Below are positions 12,510 through 24,767 of a stretch of DNA of 64,000 nucleotides, piece after piece (position 1 is the first letter of the stretch; each line of letters starts with the position of its first letter). The notes beneath the pieces were generated by a model. It made no database searches. It saw only the letters and a program-made list of their open reading frames with translations, and had not been told where the DNA came from. A program made the position numbers and the translations under genes. This stretch comes from Tiliqua scincoides (lineage: Eukaryota > Chordata > Lepidosauria > Squamata > Scincidae), in contig NC_089821.1 in assembly GCF_035046505.1 (NCBI RefSeq), positions 195,448,377-195,512,376 of the forward strand. Reading direction: 5' to 3'.

Positions 12510-12576
12510 AACTGTAACAACATTTATTTAGCAGCAGTATACAAGAAGCCCTGAAAAGTGGGAAAGACTAAAATTA

Positions 12577-12598
12577 CAGAGAGAGAGAGAGAGAGAGA
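12577..12598. repeat. (GA)n microsatellite
   Basis: About eleven GA units in a row. Confidence 0.95.
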
Positions 12599-12686
12599 AC
12601 AATGGAAACAATTCATTAAGTGAGTCCTTGTTATTCCCCATGTTACTCACACATTTAGTTAAATGAAAAAAAAATGTGACTCTCAG

Positions 12687-13181
12687 GGTGCAATTCTGGG
12701 GAGGGGATGGGCCAGTGCAAGTTGCTTGTGCTGGCGCACCAGTGTCACAAAAGTGTCGTAAAACACTTCTGTACCACCAGGAAAAGAGGGAGGCTGGCTC
12801 AAGCTCCTTCGGGTCAGCACAAAAGATAAGCCTGTGCTGGCCAAGCTAGGCCAGCACAGGGGTCTGGAGGAGGCGTGGGGAAGGTGGGGAGGAGGTGTTT
12901 TGGGGCAGGGGGAGGACAGGCAGCAGATGGGCCCGTGCACGGGCAGCAAGTGAGGGAGTGGGGCCAGGATAGTGGGGCAGGTCTGGGCTGCCTGGATCTG
13001 CACCACCTCTTTAGGTAGCACAGATTTGAGTAGCCCCATTGGGGCTTCTGCAGCGTTACCCAAGAAAAGGCAGGCGATTACCCTTGCACTGGGCTGAGCC
13101 GCTTTGGGCCCCAACCCTGCCTTGGATGCAGGGCAGGCGTGCCGTCTGTCTACTCCAGAGCAGGTTAGGATTGGGTTGTTA
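12687..13181. repeat. Family B interspersed repeat, long copy
   Basis: It starts near gggtgcaattctg and ends ggttaggattgggttgt. The interior includes gtcacaaaagtgtcgtaaaac and tagccccattggggctt, shared with other copies. The 188-residue antisense frame over it (12683-13249) is low-complexity Pro/Ser and is a shadow. Confidence 0.6.
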
Positions 13182-13254
13182 GTCCAACAACTCCAGCTTT
13201 CTTCAGTTGTGTAGCTGCCCCTGCAACAGCATAGCAAAGATAGGAGCAAATCAG

Positions 13255-13258
<4 letters not shown>

Positions 13259-13287
<29 letters not shown>
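13259..13287. repeat. (GAT)n microsatellite
   Basis: About ten perfect GAT units. Confidence 0.95.
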
Positions 13288-13290
<3 letters not shown>

Positions 13291-13299
13291 TATATTGCT

Positions 13300-13425
13300 T
13301 ATTTTCCTTCTAGGCTCACAACAACACTTTAAGTTGGAGACAGCAACTGGCCCAAGGTTATCCAGTGAGATGTGCTATTGTGTCAACATTTGAAATTGGA
13401 TCTTTAAGTCCAACTCACTAGTCCA
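13300..13425 (-). mobile_element. MIR-like SINE fragment (antisense)
   Basis: It contains the characteristic order ctcacaacaacactttaag, then gacagcaactggcccaaggtt, then ccagtgagatgtgc and gtccaactcactagtccaac. This is the MIR core and tail in reverse orientation as known in amniotes. The tRNA-derived head is not clear. Confidence 0.7.
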
Positions 13426-13429
13426 ACAG

Positions 13430-13800
13430 TTCTCAAACTTCTTATCTCCATGACCCACCTCGTCCTCCACACTGTTGTGACTTTATGCTCACTGTTGTGC
13501 CGCAAAGCATTACTTGGAGCCACTGGAGGCCACTCCATTGGCCTCTGCAGGTCCCAGGATGCCTTGTGGAGGAAAACCAGAAGTCATGGAAGCAAACTGG
13601 CAGTTGTGGAAGCACACTGGAAGCCATTTCTGGTTGCATTCTGGGGCCTGTGGAGGGCCTGTGGAGGGCCTGAGTTGCGGGCCAGGTGTGACCCGAACGC
13701 GGCCTCTGGTGGTTCCCAATAATGCCTTGTAGCATGATAGCAAGCATCGGGTCATAACCCACCACACACTGGGTCACGACCCACAGATTGAGAAATGCTG
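13430..13800. mobile_element. hAT-like remnant
   Basis: The left end is cagttctcaaacttct. The right end is gggtcacgacccacagattgag followed by aaatgctg, the degraded inverted end. The overlapping short frames are shadows of this element. Confidence 0.6.
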
Positions 13801-14110
13801 CTCTAGTCATTACATCAGACTGATTCTTACAGAGGATAGGAGCCTGTTCTGTCCAAATCCCTGGGTGCCACCAGCAGCAAACAGCAGGAGCCACCAAGCT
13901 GCACAATGCCAGTGCTGTCTGTTGCAGAAGGAACATGCTTATTTAGGCCAAACTAAACAAATAATCCCCATTGATATGGTAAAAAGATTGGGAGAAAACG
14001 AGGTTTAAGATATTGTCCCCTCCATTTTATGATAAATCTGATTTTTTTAATGAATCCAAACCTTTTTTTTTAATCTCCTCTCTGCTTGGACACCATGTTT
14101 ATCTTTTAGA

Positions 14111-14256
14111 CATAACAACCTGCACATGCCCGATCTTGTCTGATCTTGGAAGCTAAGCAGGGTCAGGCCTGGTTAGTACTTGGATGGGAGACCACTTGGG
14201 AATACCAGGTGCTGTAGGCTTATACTATAGTCTTTCGAGACTGAAAGTTGCCAACC
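14111..14256 (+). mobile_element. 5S rRNA-derived SINE with the RTE-like LINE tail
   Basis: 14111-14221 aligns end to end with vertebrate 5S rRNA except for the first few bases. The internal polymerase III elements are readable: box A (aagctaagcagggtc), the intermediate element (ggcctggttagtac) and box C (ttggatgggagacc). Directly after the 5S ggtgctgtaggctt comes a 32-base tail that matches the 3' end of the 11.0 kb LINE at 30 of 32 positions, including its hairpin. 5S-headed SINEs with RTE tails are a known class in reptiles. It is not a working 5S gene, because the 5' end is cut and no T-run terminator follows the 5S part. Confidence 0.85.
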
Positions 14257-14444
14257 AAGCAGTGGTGCAGTTGAACACTGGATGCCATCTTGGGCCACAG
14301 AGTAAACATATTTAGGATCAGGCTGTTAATAATCTTTGTTCAGAAGCAATGTGAGAAGAGCAGTGTTCAGAAGAGAGTGGAACAAACTGACAAGATTGTC
14401 CTTGGGAAGATATTGGCATCCCAGATCTTCAGAAGAAAGTGACT

Positions 14445-14534
14445 GAGGCTGCAAGCCTATCCCCACTTTCCTGGGAGTAAGCCCCATTGACTATAATGGA
14501 ACTTACTTCTGAGTACAGTTCTGAGGATTGGGCT
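14445..14534. repeat. Palindromic MITE (family A)
   Basis: The left half has gcaagcctatccccactttcc and the right half gtacagttctgaggattgggct. The middle gtaagccccattga ... aatggaacttac forms the palindrome. Confidence 0.65.
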
Positions 14535-16930
14535 CTTAATGATGTGTGGAATATATTCCCTCCCAGCAGAAGGCCTCTGTGCCTTCTGCTAACATTTCAT
14601 CTTTCAGTGTCATTCCTTTTCTCCAACTCCCTCTGCCTGAGTTCCTGCTATGCACCTTGAGAACAACAGCACTTTCATCTTCCCAATGCAGCAGGCAGGT
14701 AGCCTGAATTCTTATGCAACACTTGCTCTTATGAATTCTCATTTCCCAGAAATTATTCAATGTTCTTGTCTCCAAGGTCCTCATGTTTGTGGCTCTAAAA
14801 TGGATGCTAACTTTTCAAGTGCTGAGAGACAAGAGGTCCAGGTTTTCATTCATCCTTTCTGCTCATTGTTTCTTATTCATCTGTACACAGACGATAAGGA
14901 AGATGATGTGATCCCTTCAAAGGAAATTGGAAATGGGCAAATTAGCTATAATGGGCAAATTAGCAGTAAGGAACCATATGAGAATGACTAATGACTCAAT
15001 CCACAAACCAATTAAGTGGATGTATTTATATTTTTAAACCTGATTGACAGCTCAATCCAAAACACATTACTGGAAGTCAATCTCCTTGGGTTCAATACAA
15101 CCAACTTCCTAGAAAGTGTCATTCAGATCAGGATGACAGTCTTTTTTTTCCATGAAGCTACTTATAGATGTGAATGTGCAATCAGTTCTGATTGCAGATC
15201 AGAACCGGCAGCATGTTTCAAGCTGGGGTCTCCCAGTTAAATATCCAATGGCCACAGGTAAGGGTAGTCCACCCCAGTGGCAGGCCTGCCCCTGAGGCAC
15301 CCTGGAGCAAAGGTCCACAATGGGCGCTCCCCCCCCCCCCACTGACCTGCATCACGACAGAGCCTCAGCAACTCCAGGACTGACTGGGAAAGTGTTCTGA
15401 GGCGTCCCTGTGATCTTAAGCCATGCTTCTGGAAAAGCGGAAGCACAGTTTCCAACCACATCAGGAGCCTCAGGAGGCTTCCTGCGTGGTCCTACAGGCA
15501 CGTGAGGCTCCACGCCCAGGGCATGTTCAATGACAGGTCCACTGTCATTTGGGCATGTTCAATTTTGTTCAATGACAGGTCCACTGCTGGTCCACCCGAT
15601 AGGCAGGGGGTCCTGTAACCCAAACATTAGAACACAAGAACATTTGGGAATTAGGGACAATCATACAATTAAAGACTGAATCCTCCCAAGCACTTTTGTT
15701 ATCTTCTGATTTCCTTAACTGGCATTTATATGGTTCCTTAAGGCCAGCCATCTGCTACAGGGATTACGATAGGCCTCCCCGCTTGTTGTATGTCTTGGTT
15801 GATACTTGGCCTTTAAGTCAGGGATCACATTCTTTTATAGTCAAGGTTGCTTTAGAATGTCTCATGCTCAAAAGTGGGACCTGGCCTTACTGCTCCCTCC
15901 TGGTACAACTCATTGCTACCTATTTCAACAGCTGGAACATCATACATTCAAAGTATTTTGTTCTCTGTCTCTTTACTGTGGTGCAAATGGATGGCACGGA
16001 GGGGAGCTCATGCACCATGGAAAAGGTTTTTCTTATACTTTGACTCAATGCACCTTTGTCATTTATAAATTCAAAGCACAGTTTTGCTGGGAGACTGGTG
16101 GTAACTGCCTTTCAGAATCATTACGTCCCTGCCAACTTCCCGTATGAAATGATTTTAACAAACTGTCACCTTCAACATTCGGCTGATGTGCTTCCAAAAT
16201 CATCACTACTGCTTTTTTTTGTTCAGTGGCTAGACCTGGCATGCATCTTGAGACTGATGGAAACACGGCATTTCCAGGCAGTTCTGCCCATAAGTGGCAG
16301 ATGCAGCTGTCTGATTTTGAAGAGGTGACAAAATTACCAGCAGTCTGGGCACTGATCATGCAGGTCAGCCTATTCGCTGGCACAACCATTCCTCTTCTTG
16401 ATGATGAGGAATATTTCAGCCTGATTCTGATGCAGAGACAGCCTAAGCTGATTCACTGCCTGCTTCAAAGTTCCCACTGATATGTATCCCCCCAAACCAT
16501 GAAAAAGGTGGTGTTCTGCTTCTTTATCCACTCATCTTGCTCCTTGTTCATGCAGTCCTTGTGACCAAACAGGAAGTGCAGGGCATGCTGGGAGATTCCA
16601 GTTTGTCCTCCACTTTCTGTTTCGTTTAAAAGGTCTAAAACCCTAAAACTTGAGGAACAGGTTGAGTGGATAAGGAAGCAGATCACCACCTTCCATAAGG
16701 TTTTTTCAGGTTCACGTGGTGGCAGTAGTGATGATCCACTACCCTTAACCCTTACCTCTCTCCTTCCTCGCATGTGCCCTTTGAACAAATCAAGAAGTGC
16801 ACGAAAGGAGCCATGTGAGGAAGGAGCAACATAAGGGGGGTAGAGCAGCCTACAGATTCACTTCTTTTTCAGTTGTAAGCCCCTTGGGAAAGGGAAATAT
16901 CTAGTTCTACTCTCTGAAGTAGTTGAGAAG
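14535..16930. other. Intergenic spacer, nothing recognised
   Basis: Several overlapping frames of 60-115 codons occur on both strands, none with a recognisable domain. A poly-C run lies at about 15331-15340, and a short direct repeat (caatgacaggtccactg) lies at about 15529-15586. No splice-linked exon series is visible. Confidence 0.4.
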
Positions 16931-16934
16931 AAAT

Positions 16935-17305
16935 TTGTTCCTTTTCCCCTGTGACAGCTCTTCACATGCTGAAGAGTGCTATTGTATCCCCTCTCACCCT
17001 TCTCTTCTCCAGGCTAAACATATCAAGTTTCCTCAACCTTTCCTCACAGGGCTTGTTCTCCAGACCTCTGATCATTTTTGTTGCCCTTTGCTAAACTCGG
17101 TACAGTTTGGCTGCATTTTCTTAAAGTGAGGTGCCATAATTGGACACAGTGCTCCAGGTGAGGTCTGACCAACGTGGAGTAAAACAGAACCACCCCTTCT
17201 TGTGACTTGGAAGCTATGGTTCTACTAATGCAGGCTAAAATGCATTAGTCTTCTTTGCAGCTGCATCACCACTGCTGATTCATGATCATTTGGTTCAGAA
17301 AAATC
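16935..17305 (-). mobile_element. Old CR1 LINE 3' fragment (antisense)
   Basis: In antisense it retains the CR1 ORF2 C-terminal region: the block around cttctcttctccaggctaa, the block around ggcttgttctccagacctctg, and ggtgccataattggacac. Divergence is higher than in the CR1 copies at 21-25 kb, so it is an older subfamily. The reading frame is degraded. Confidence 0.75.
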
Positions 17306-17376
17306 AATAGGTGCAAGTGAATATCTTTTAAGACCAACTTGTTGAAATTCCTTCCACTGAAAGAGATAAGATTTAC

Positions 17377-17880
17377 AGCCCAATTTGAACTAGCTCCACC
17401 CCCGCCGATGCAGCCACATCAACAGAGTGGATACTGCATCTCATGTTGGGGGGGGGCAGTCACAGAGGTCTCCTCATGGTAAGGAAACTTTTGCTCCCTT
17501 ACTCTGGGGCAAGGCACTGCTGCCCCAGTGGGTCTCCTTGGATGGGCACCAGCCATTTTATGGAGCAGAGCTGAGGAGAATAAAGGATAGGGAAGAGAAG
17601 CGGGATCTTGGATATGATCCTAGCACACTGCTGCCACCAGGATCCACTCCTTCCCTCCCCTGTTCCTTCCCCTCCCTGCCCTGTTCGTCCCACCGCTCAT
17701 TCCCCATGGCAGCTTACCTATGCTCCCACTTGTAGCTGGTAGTGGCAGTTGTCCACTGACACTGACACTATTTGCAGTGGCAGCTCCAAAAGGACTGCTG
17801 GTGGGACACTGCACCTGACACCTGTACCTGCCACTACAACCCTTTACAATCTGCTCTGCTGTCATAACTCTGAGTTGGGC
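17377..17880. repeat. Family B interspersed repeat
   Basis: It starts acagcccaatttgaact and ends actctgagttgggctgtca, which are inverted. The interior has the ggtaaggaaacttttgctccc and gggcaaggc blocks. The 102- and 88-residue frames over it are shadows. Confidence 0.6.
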
Positions 17881-19755
17881 TGTCAAATGGGCATGATCTT
17901 AACTGAGTTGTCCTCAAACCACCCGTATGTCTTCAAGTCTATGCGATGTCCCAAGCTAGTAAAACCATTTTGAGGTTAATTTTTGATACTGTCTTCAACA
18001 TTTACAACAGTTGCCTGACACGTAATGTCACCTGCTGATTTCTCTAAAGAAAAGTTCCTTTTCCAATTGCTCAGATTTATTTTTGGATGATCCCTCCCTG
18101 ACGTTTTTGACCTCAGCTAAATACACAGCAACCATTTCTTGATTGTTCCATTAGTTTGTTATATTGATCTGCTGCACAGGGCTCATGGTGTTATGGTCAA
18201 AAAGACCTACTATCCAGTGCATACATACAAGAGAAGACAGGAGAATTATTACTTCAATTTCCTGAAGCACTGTTTCTCAAGAGCACTTTTTTTATTGCAT
18301 ACGTCAAATAAGTTTGCCTACCTGTGTATTCCCTTTAATTATGTGATCACTTAAAGAGTGTTTGGGGGCTGATCATAAAGTGTAAAGTGAACCTACTCCT
18401 GCTCTGAACTTCTAGAAAGCTGTTCCTGTTTTATTCCGGTCCCACTGGCCTTTATTTGTGTGAAAATATGATCCTTGGAAGAGAGATCTTCCATTACTAA
18501 TTCACTGTAGAAAATGAGTTGATAATGACTGGCAAGGGAGGATTTTATTTCATTTCATTCATACCTACTGCTGATTTCCTAAGAAATTATACTTCTTTCC
18601 TTCAGCTAAATTGCTGGCAAAGGTATTGGGAGAAGGAAGCTACATTTTAGCCAAGTTTCATACAAATGTTCATGTATTTAAGTTTGGAAGGAAGAACTTC
18701 CAAACTATTTAACTATTTAAGTTTGGAAGGAAGAAACCACAGACAGATCTACTCAGACATGGGCAAGTTTCCCCTGGAATGACTCACATGAGTTATCTGG
18801 ACTCAACTCAAGTTCGATAAAAATTAATTTGACTAAACTAATGACCGGCTTGGAGCTAGGTCCTGGAGATTCCTGTGTCACTAAGCACCTTCTCCCATTC
18901 CAACCCATCAGCTCTCCCTGTCCACGTTTCCCAAATGTTGCCAAACTTTTCTAAACTTGCCCTTTTCAGATTAGGCCTGAGCTTTCAAGAGGTCTGGGCT
19001 CTATTTGGAAAGGGCTCCAGGGGTACAATCTCTTGATTTTGACTTTTCATCCTTATACATCACAAGTCAAGACTAGTATTAAGAGCTTGCAGAGGTTTGT
19101 TATACTCCTGGCAGACTATGGGAAGCAAACGAAATCACAACAACCTTGGAATTCCACAGCAAATCCTTGGGCACATATCAGAAAGAAATGACGAATGATT
19201 TTGTACTCTGGAAAATGAGACTGGAGGCAGTGTCCAATGCAGTATATCAGTATTTCCCAAATTGTGGACTGCAGCCCTTACTCTGGGGAAAGTCTCTGGG
19301 AAATCGAACTAAAAAGTGGATGAGCAGGAGTCTTCCTTCACCACTGCTGTGATAGTTATAGGGGCCAGCACGGAGCAGACCTTGTGTCCACTCCCCACTT
19401 GCTCCTGGTAAGCTTCCCCATTGGACCCTGGACTAGCTAAATAGGCAATGATGGGGCGCAACAGCAGCAGACCACCCTATGTCTTCCCCATCACCTTTTT
19501 ATGATTCCCAGATGCCTTAGCCCCAATGCCACATCAAGTGCAGGACATGCAGGAATTGTAAAATGGTGCTGCGGAAAGAAGATGCCATTGATCTTGTCCT
19601 TGCTCCCCCACATTTGCCCAGTAAGCATGCCCTTGGGCGCTGGTTACAAAGTTATGGTAGGGAGCAATGGTAAAGGGGATTGCAAGGTTGCCTCACCCAA
19701 TGGCAAGAGTTGCCATGTTATAATGTTTCAAATACCTTTTAGATCAGAGATTGAA
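17881..19755. other. Intergenic spacer, nothing recognised
   Basis: A short direct repeat (ctatttaagtttggaaggaag) lies near 18676-18735. No gene or classified repeat is identified. Confidence 0.4.
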
Positions 19756-19758
19756 AAT

Positions 19759-19761
<3 letters not shown>

Positions 19762-19826
<65 letters not shown>

Positions 19827-19838
19827 CAGAGACAGAGT
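19762..19838. repeat. (GA)n / (GACA)n microsatellite
   Basis: A GA run passes into five gacaga units. The open frames across it consist of alternating residues and are not genes. Confidence 0.95.
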
Positions 19839-20006
19839 TCACAAAAAATCAGACCTGGCCTTTGACACAACTTGTGTAGTTTCATTCCCAGGAAAAGTAC
19901 AGACATGAGCAAGTGTGGTATCATATTTTACATTTCACATTTAGGTGTACATTTCACATATATGCATATTCACACAGAATGTTATTAAAGTTCTTTCGCT
20001 GATTCA

Positions 20007-20093
20007 GGGCACAATCCTAACCAGGTCTACTTGGAAGTAAGTCCTATTTTGTTCAGTGGGACTTCCTGTCAGGAAAGTGTGGTTAGGATTGCA
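20007..20093. repeat. Palindromic MITE (family A)
   Basis: It reads gggcacaatcctaaccaggtc at the left and gtgtggttaggattgca at the right, with the aagtaagtcc ... gggacttcct centre. Confidence 0.7.
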
Positions 20094-20389
20094 CACTCAG
20101 ACATATAGGAAGGTCTATGTCAGGGCTGGTTCAAAAGATTTGGCAACAATTTTGAAGGGCATTTCAGATGCCCTGTAGTAGAAAATGTAACTTTGGGGTA
20201 GGTAGCCTTTACACCAGGAAGCCATTCAATTCATCTAAATTCTACTGTCCTAGAGGATCATGATCAGGGGATGCCATTGCACACTGACTGAAACTCCTCT
20301 TTCGGTATATGTGTGTGACTAGAAAAGCATATGAACAGGTGCCTTGGATTAATCTGATGCTGCACAATTGGCAAGTACAGATATTCAAT

Positions 20390-21005
20390 AGATGTGAATT
20401 ATCACATGCACAGCATCTCACTGAAACTGAGCAGTTGCCACCAAATGTTGTGAATGCCAGAACTTGACCCAAACTGTTTCTCAGTAGGAGATTTCTCTGA
20501 GTGATTAGCGAGTTGTCATCTGATTTGTGATGTAGCAGCAGGCTTTGCCGTCAGTCCATATATCTCTTTGAACGCTGTTTTCTTCTGTTTAATAGCTTTC
20601 TGTAGAGACACGTTGGGGAACACTGAAGAATACAAATCATACACGTGGGTAGATGGTGGCTCGTTAACCAGTCCTGCAGGGCTCCTGCTCAGTTGGACTT
20701 GATCTTGTTTCAGAGAAATTACTGAAGTCATTTAGGGACTGCTGCATGAGGAACACCTTTGCTATGGCCTCCGAAATAAGAGATCGAGAGGTCTCTTCGG
20801 AGCCCTCTGGCAATGGAAGAGGTGGAAAGTAAACCATAACTCTTCAGATTGTTAAATTCAAATGCTTTATGATTTTTTAAAAAATGTACAGATGATTTAA
20901 AAGGTGGAAAACTTGCAATAACATTCTGTGATAAATCTGTTTTTGAACCACAGGGAGCCAGTAATGATAAGTCTGCATGAGCAGCATAGTCATTCCCTGC
21001 AGTCC
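20390..21005 (-). other. Unidentified protein-like stretch, possible retrocopy fragment
   Basis: On the minus strand, runs of protein-like sequence lie in adjacent frames: one of 95 codons (20728-21015) and one of 71 codons (20516-20731). Two neighbouring frames also look protein-like (for example PEGSEETSRSLISEA). This pattern suits a decayed coding sequence. It ends abruptly at the 3' end of the CR1 at 21011, as if cut by that insertion. I do not recognise the parent protein, and chance open frames remain possible. Confidence 0.3.
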
Positions 21006-21010
21006 ACCAG

Positions 21011-23562
21011 AACATAAGAACAGACCCACTGGATCAGGCCATAGGCCCATCTAGCCCAACTTCCTGTATCTCACCGTGGCCCCACCAAATGCCCCAGGGA
21101 GCACACCTGATAACAAGAGTCCTACAGTGACCTCCCTTGCATCTGACATAGCCCATTTCTAAAATCAGGAGGTTGCACATACACATCATGGCTTGCAACC
21201 CGTAATGGATTTTTCCTCCAGAAACTTGTCCAATCCCCTTTTAAAGACATCCAGGCCAGATGCCTGTGGCAAGGAGTTCCACAGACCAACCACACGCTGA
21301 GTAAAGAAATATTTTCTTTTGTCTGTCCAAATTCTCCCAACACTCAATTTTAGTGGATGTCCCCTGGTTCTGGTGTTATGTGAGAGTATAAAGAGCATCT
21401 CTCTATCCACTCTGTCCATCCCCTGCATAATTTTGTATGTCTCAATCATGTCCCCCCTCAGGCATCTCTTTTCTAGGCTGAAGAGGTCCAAATGCCGTAG
21501 CCTTTCCTCATAAGGAAGGTGCCCCAGCCCAGCAATCATATTAGTTGTTCTCTTTTGCACCTTTTCCATTTCCACTATATCCTTTTTGAGATGTGGTGAC
21601 CAGAACTGGACACAATACTCCACGTGTGGCCTTACCATCGATTTGTACAATGCCATTATAATATTAGCTGTTTTGTTCTCAATGATCCCAAGCATAGAAC
21701 TGGCCTTCTTTACTGCTGCCGCACATTGGATCAACACTTTCATCGACCTGTCCACCACCACCCCAAGATCTCTCTCCTGATCTGTCACGGACAGCTCATA
21801 ACCCATCAGCCTATATCTAAAGTTTTGATTTTTTGCCCCAATGTGCCTGACTTTACACTTACTGACATTGAAACTTATCTGCCATTTTGCTGCCCATTCT
21901 GCCAGTCTGGAGAGATCCTTCTGGAGCTCTTCACAATCACTTCTGGTCTTCACCACTCGGAAAAGTTTGGTGTCATCTGTAAACTTAGCCACCTCAATGC
22001 TCAACCCTGTCTCCAGGTCATTTATGAAGAGGTTGAAGAGCACCAGTCCCAGGACAGATCCTTGGGGCACACCGCTCTTCACCTCTCTCCATTGTGAAAA
22101 TTGCCCATTGACACCCACTCTCTGTTTCCTGGTCTTCAACCAGGTCTCAACCAGGAGAGGACCTGCCCTCTAATTCTCTGACTGTGGAGTTTTTTCAGTA
22201 GCCTTTGGTGAGGGACCGTGTCGAACGCCTTCTGAAAGTCCAGGTATATAATGTCCATGGGTTCTCCCACATCCTCATGCCTGTTCACTTTTCAAAGAAT
22301 TCTAAAAGGTTTGTGAGGCAAGATTTACCCTTATAGAAGCCATGCTGATTCTCCCTCAGAAAGGCTTGTTCATCTATGTGTTTTGAGATTCTATCTTTGA
22401 TGAGGCATTCCACCATCTTACCCGGTATAGATGTTAGGCTGACCAACCTATAGTTTCCCGGGTCCCCCCCTCTTTCCCTTTTTAAAGATAGGCGTGACAT
22501 TTGCTATCCTCCAATCCTCTGGCACCATGGCTGTTTTGAGGGACAAGTTGCATATTTTAGTTAAGAGATCAGCAACTTCATTCTTCAATTCCTTAATAAC
22601 TCTAGGTTGGATGCCATAAGGGCCCGGTGACTTATTGATCTTTAATTTATCAATGAGGTCTGAAATATCTTCTCCTTTAACCTCTAACTGACTTAATTCC
22701 TTGGTCAGGAGGGGCCATTCGGGCAGCGGTATCTGCCTGAGGTCTTCCACCATGAAGACAGATGCAAAGAACTCATTTAATTTCTCTGCCATCTCCAGGT
22801 CTCCTTTTATTTCCCCTTTACCTCCCTCACCATCCAGAGGGCCAACTGCTTCTCTGGCGGGTTTCCTGCTTCTAACATATTTGAAGAAGCTTTTATTATT
22901 CCCCTTAATGCTGCTGGCCATGTGTTCGTCATAGTCTCTCTTGGCCTCCCGTATCATCTTCTTACATTTCTTTTGCCACAGTTTATGTTCCTTTTTATTC
23001 TCCTCATTAGGGCAAGACTTCCATTTACGGAAGGAAGCTTCGTTGCCCTTTATGGCCTCTCTAACTTGGCTGGTTAGCCATGCGGGCACCCTCCTGGACT
23101 TAGTCAAGCCCGTCTTCCTTTGTGGTATACACTTCTGCTGGGCCTCTATTACTGTTGATTTGAACAACCTCCATGCACTCTGTAGAGACTGGACTCTTTT
23201 TACCTTCCCTTTCAACCTCCTTCTAACCAGCCTCCTCATCTGAGGGAAGTCCGCCCGTCGGAAGTCAAGGGTTTTTGTGAGAGATTATTCTTCCCCCGAT
23301 GTGCACATTGAAACAGATTGCAGCATGATCACTGTTCCCCGATGGCTCCGTAACACTGACATCTCTAACCAGGTCCTGTGTACCACACAATATTAAATCC
23401 AGAGTCACCTGTCCTCTGGTGGGCTCCATGACTAGCTGCTCTAAGGCATAGTCATTTAGCATGTCAAGGAATCTGGTCTCCTTTTCGTGACCAGAACACA
23501 AAATGACCCAGTCAATATGAGGATAATTTAAGTCCCCCATGATTACAACCCTGTCCCTCGTC
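21011..23562 (-). mobile_element. CR1 LINE, copy A (endonuclease C-part to 3' end)
   Basis: On the minus strand, in order: the endonuclease end (GDLNYPHIDW at about 23535, GNSDH near 23300); the linker with RRVPAWLTSQVREA; RT with INKSPGP and PIFKKG; GVPQGSVLG and catalytic FTDD (usual FADD, with Ala changed to Thr); then the MVRPHVEYC, LGHLPYEERLR and NTRTRGH blocks. The 3' tail is the AAGAACATAAGAAC type. The frame is interrupted about three times (open blocks 23265-23562, 22448-23239, 22285-22500 and 21186-22139). It is inactive and moderately young. Its 5' edge abuts the tail of copy B. Confidence 0.9.
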
Positions 23563-24765
23563 ATAAGAACATAAGAACATAAGAACAGCCCCACTGGATC
23601 AGGCCATAGGCCCATCTAGTCCAGCTTCCTGTATCTCACAGCGGCCCACCAAATGCCCCAGGGAGCACACCAGATAACAAGAGACCTCATCCTGCTGCCC
23701 TCCCTTGCATCTGGCATTCTGAAATAACCCATTTCTAAAATCAGGAGGTTGCGCATACACATCATGGCTTGTACCCCGCAATGGATTTTTCCTCCAGAAA
23801 CTTGTCCAATCCCCTTTTAAAGGCATCTAGGCTAGACGCCAGCACCACATCCTGTGGCAAGGAGTTCCGCAGACCGACCACACGCTGAGTAAAGAAATAT
23901 TTTCTTTTGTCTGTCCTAACCCTCCCAACACTCAATTTTAGTGGATGTCCCCTGGTTCTGGTATTATGTGAGAGTGTAAAGAGCATCTCCCTATCCACTC
24001 TGTCCATCCCCTGCATAATTTTGTATGTCTCAATCATGTCCCCCCTCAGGCGTCTCTTTTCTAGGCTGAAGAGGCCCAAACGCCGTAGCCTTTCCTCATA
24101 AGGAAGGTGCCCCAGCCCCGTAATCATCTTAGTCGCTCTCTTTTGCACCTTTTCCATTTCCACTGTCTTTTTTGAGATGCTGCGACCAGAACTGGACACA
24201 ATACTCCAGGTGTGGCCTTACCATAGATTTATACAATGGCATTATAATACTAGCCGTTTTGTTCTCAATACAAATGATCCCAAGCATAGAATTGGCCTTC
24301 TTCACTGCCGCCACACATTGGGTCGACGCTTTCATCGACCTGTCCACCACCACCCCAAGATCTCTCTCCTGATCTGTCACAGACAGCTCAGAACCCATCA
24401 GCCTATATCTAAAGTTTTGATTTTTTGCCCCAATGTGCATGACTTTACACTTACTGACATTGAAGCGCATCTGCCATTTTGCTGCCCATTCTGCCAGTCT
24501 GGAGAGATCCTTCTGGAGCTCCTCACAATCACTTCTGGTCTTCACCACTCGGAAAAGTTTGGTGTCATCTGCAAACGTAGCCACTTCACTGCTCAACCCT
24601 GTCTCCAGGTTGAAGAGGTTGAAAAGCACCGGTCCCAGGACAGATCCTTGGGGCACACCGCTTTTCACCTCTCTCCATTGTGAAAATTGCCCATTGACAC
24701 CCACTCTCTGCTTCCTGGCCTCCAACCTGTTCTCAATCCACGAGAGGACCTGTCCTCTAATTCTG
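23563..24765 (-). mobile_element. CR1 LINE, copy B (5'-truncated)
   Basis: It runs from a tail of three AAGAACAT units at 23563-23586 to about 24765. On the minus strand it keeps GVPQGSVLGPVLFNLF, the intact FADD and the C-terminal LEEKSIAGYKP. Compared with copy A it has a short deletion after LFNLF and one frame break near 24160. Together with copy A it forms a same-strand tandem pair; this copy landed at or against copy A's 5' end. Confidence 0.9.
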
Positions 24766-24767
24766 CC

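Noticed and set aside
14111-14221. Functional 5S rRNA gene
   Set aside because: The 5' end is cut, several positions differ from 5S, no T-run terminator follows, and the LINE tail is attached directly.
19501-19924. Frames through the GA/GACA tract
   Set aside because: Their length comes from the microsatellite, giving alternating Arg-Glu or Leu-Ser runs.
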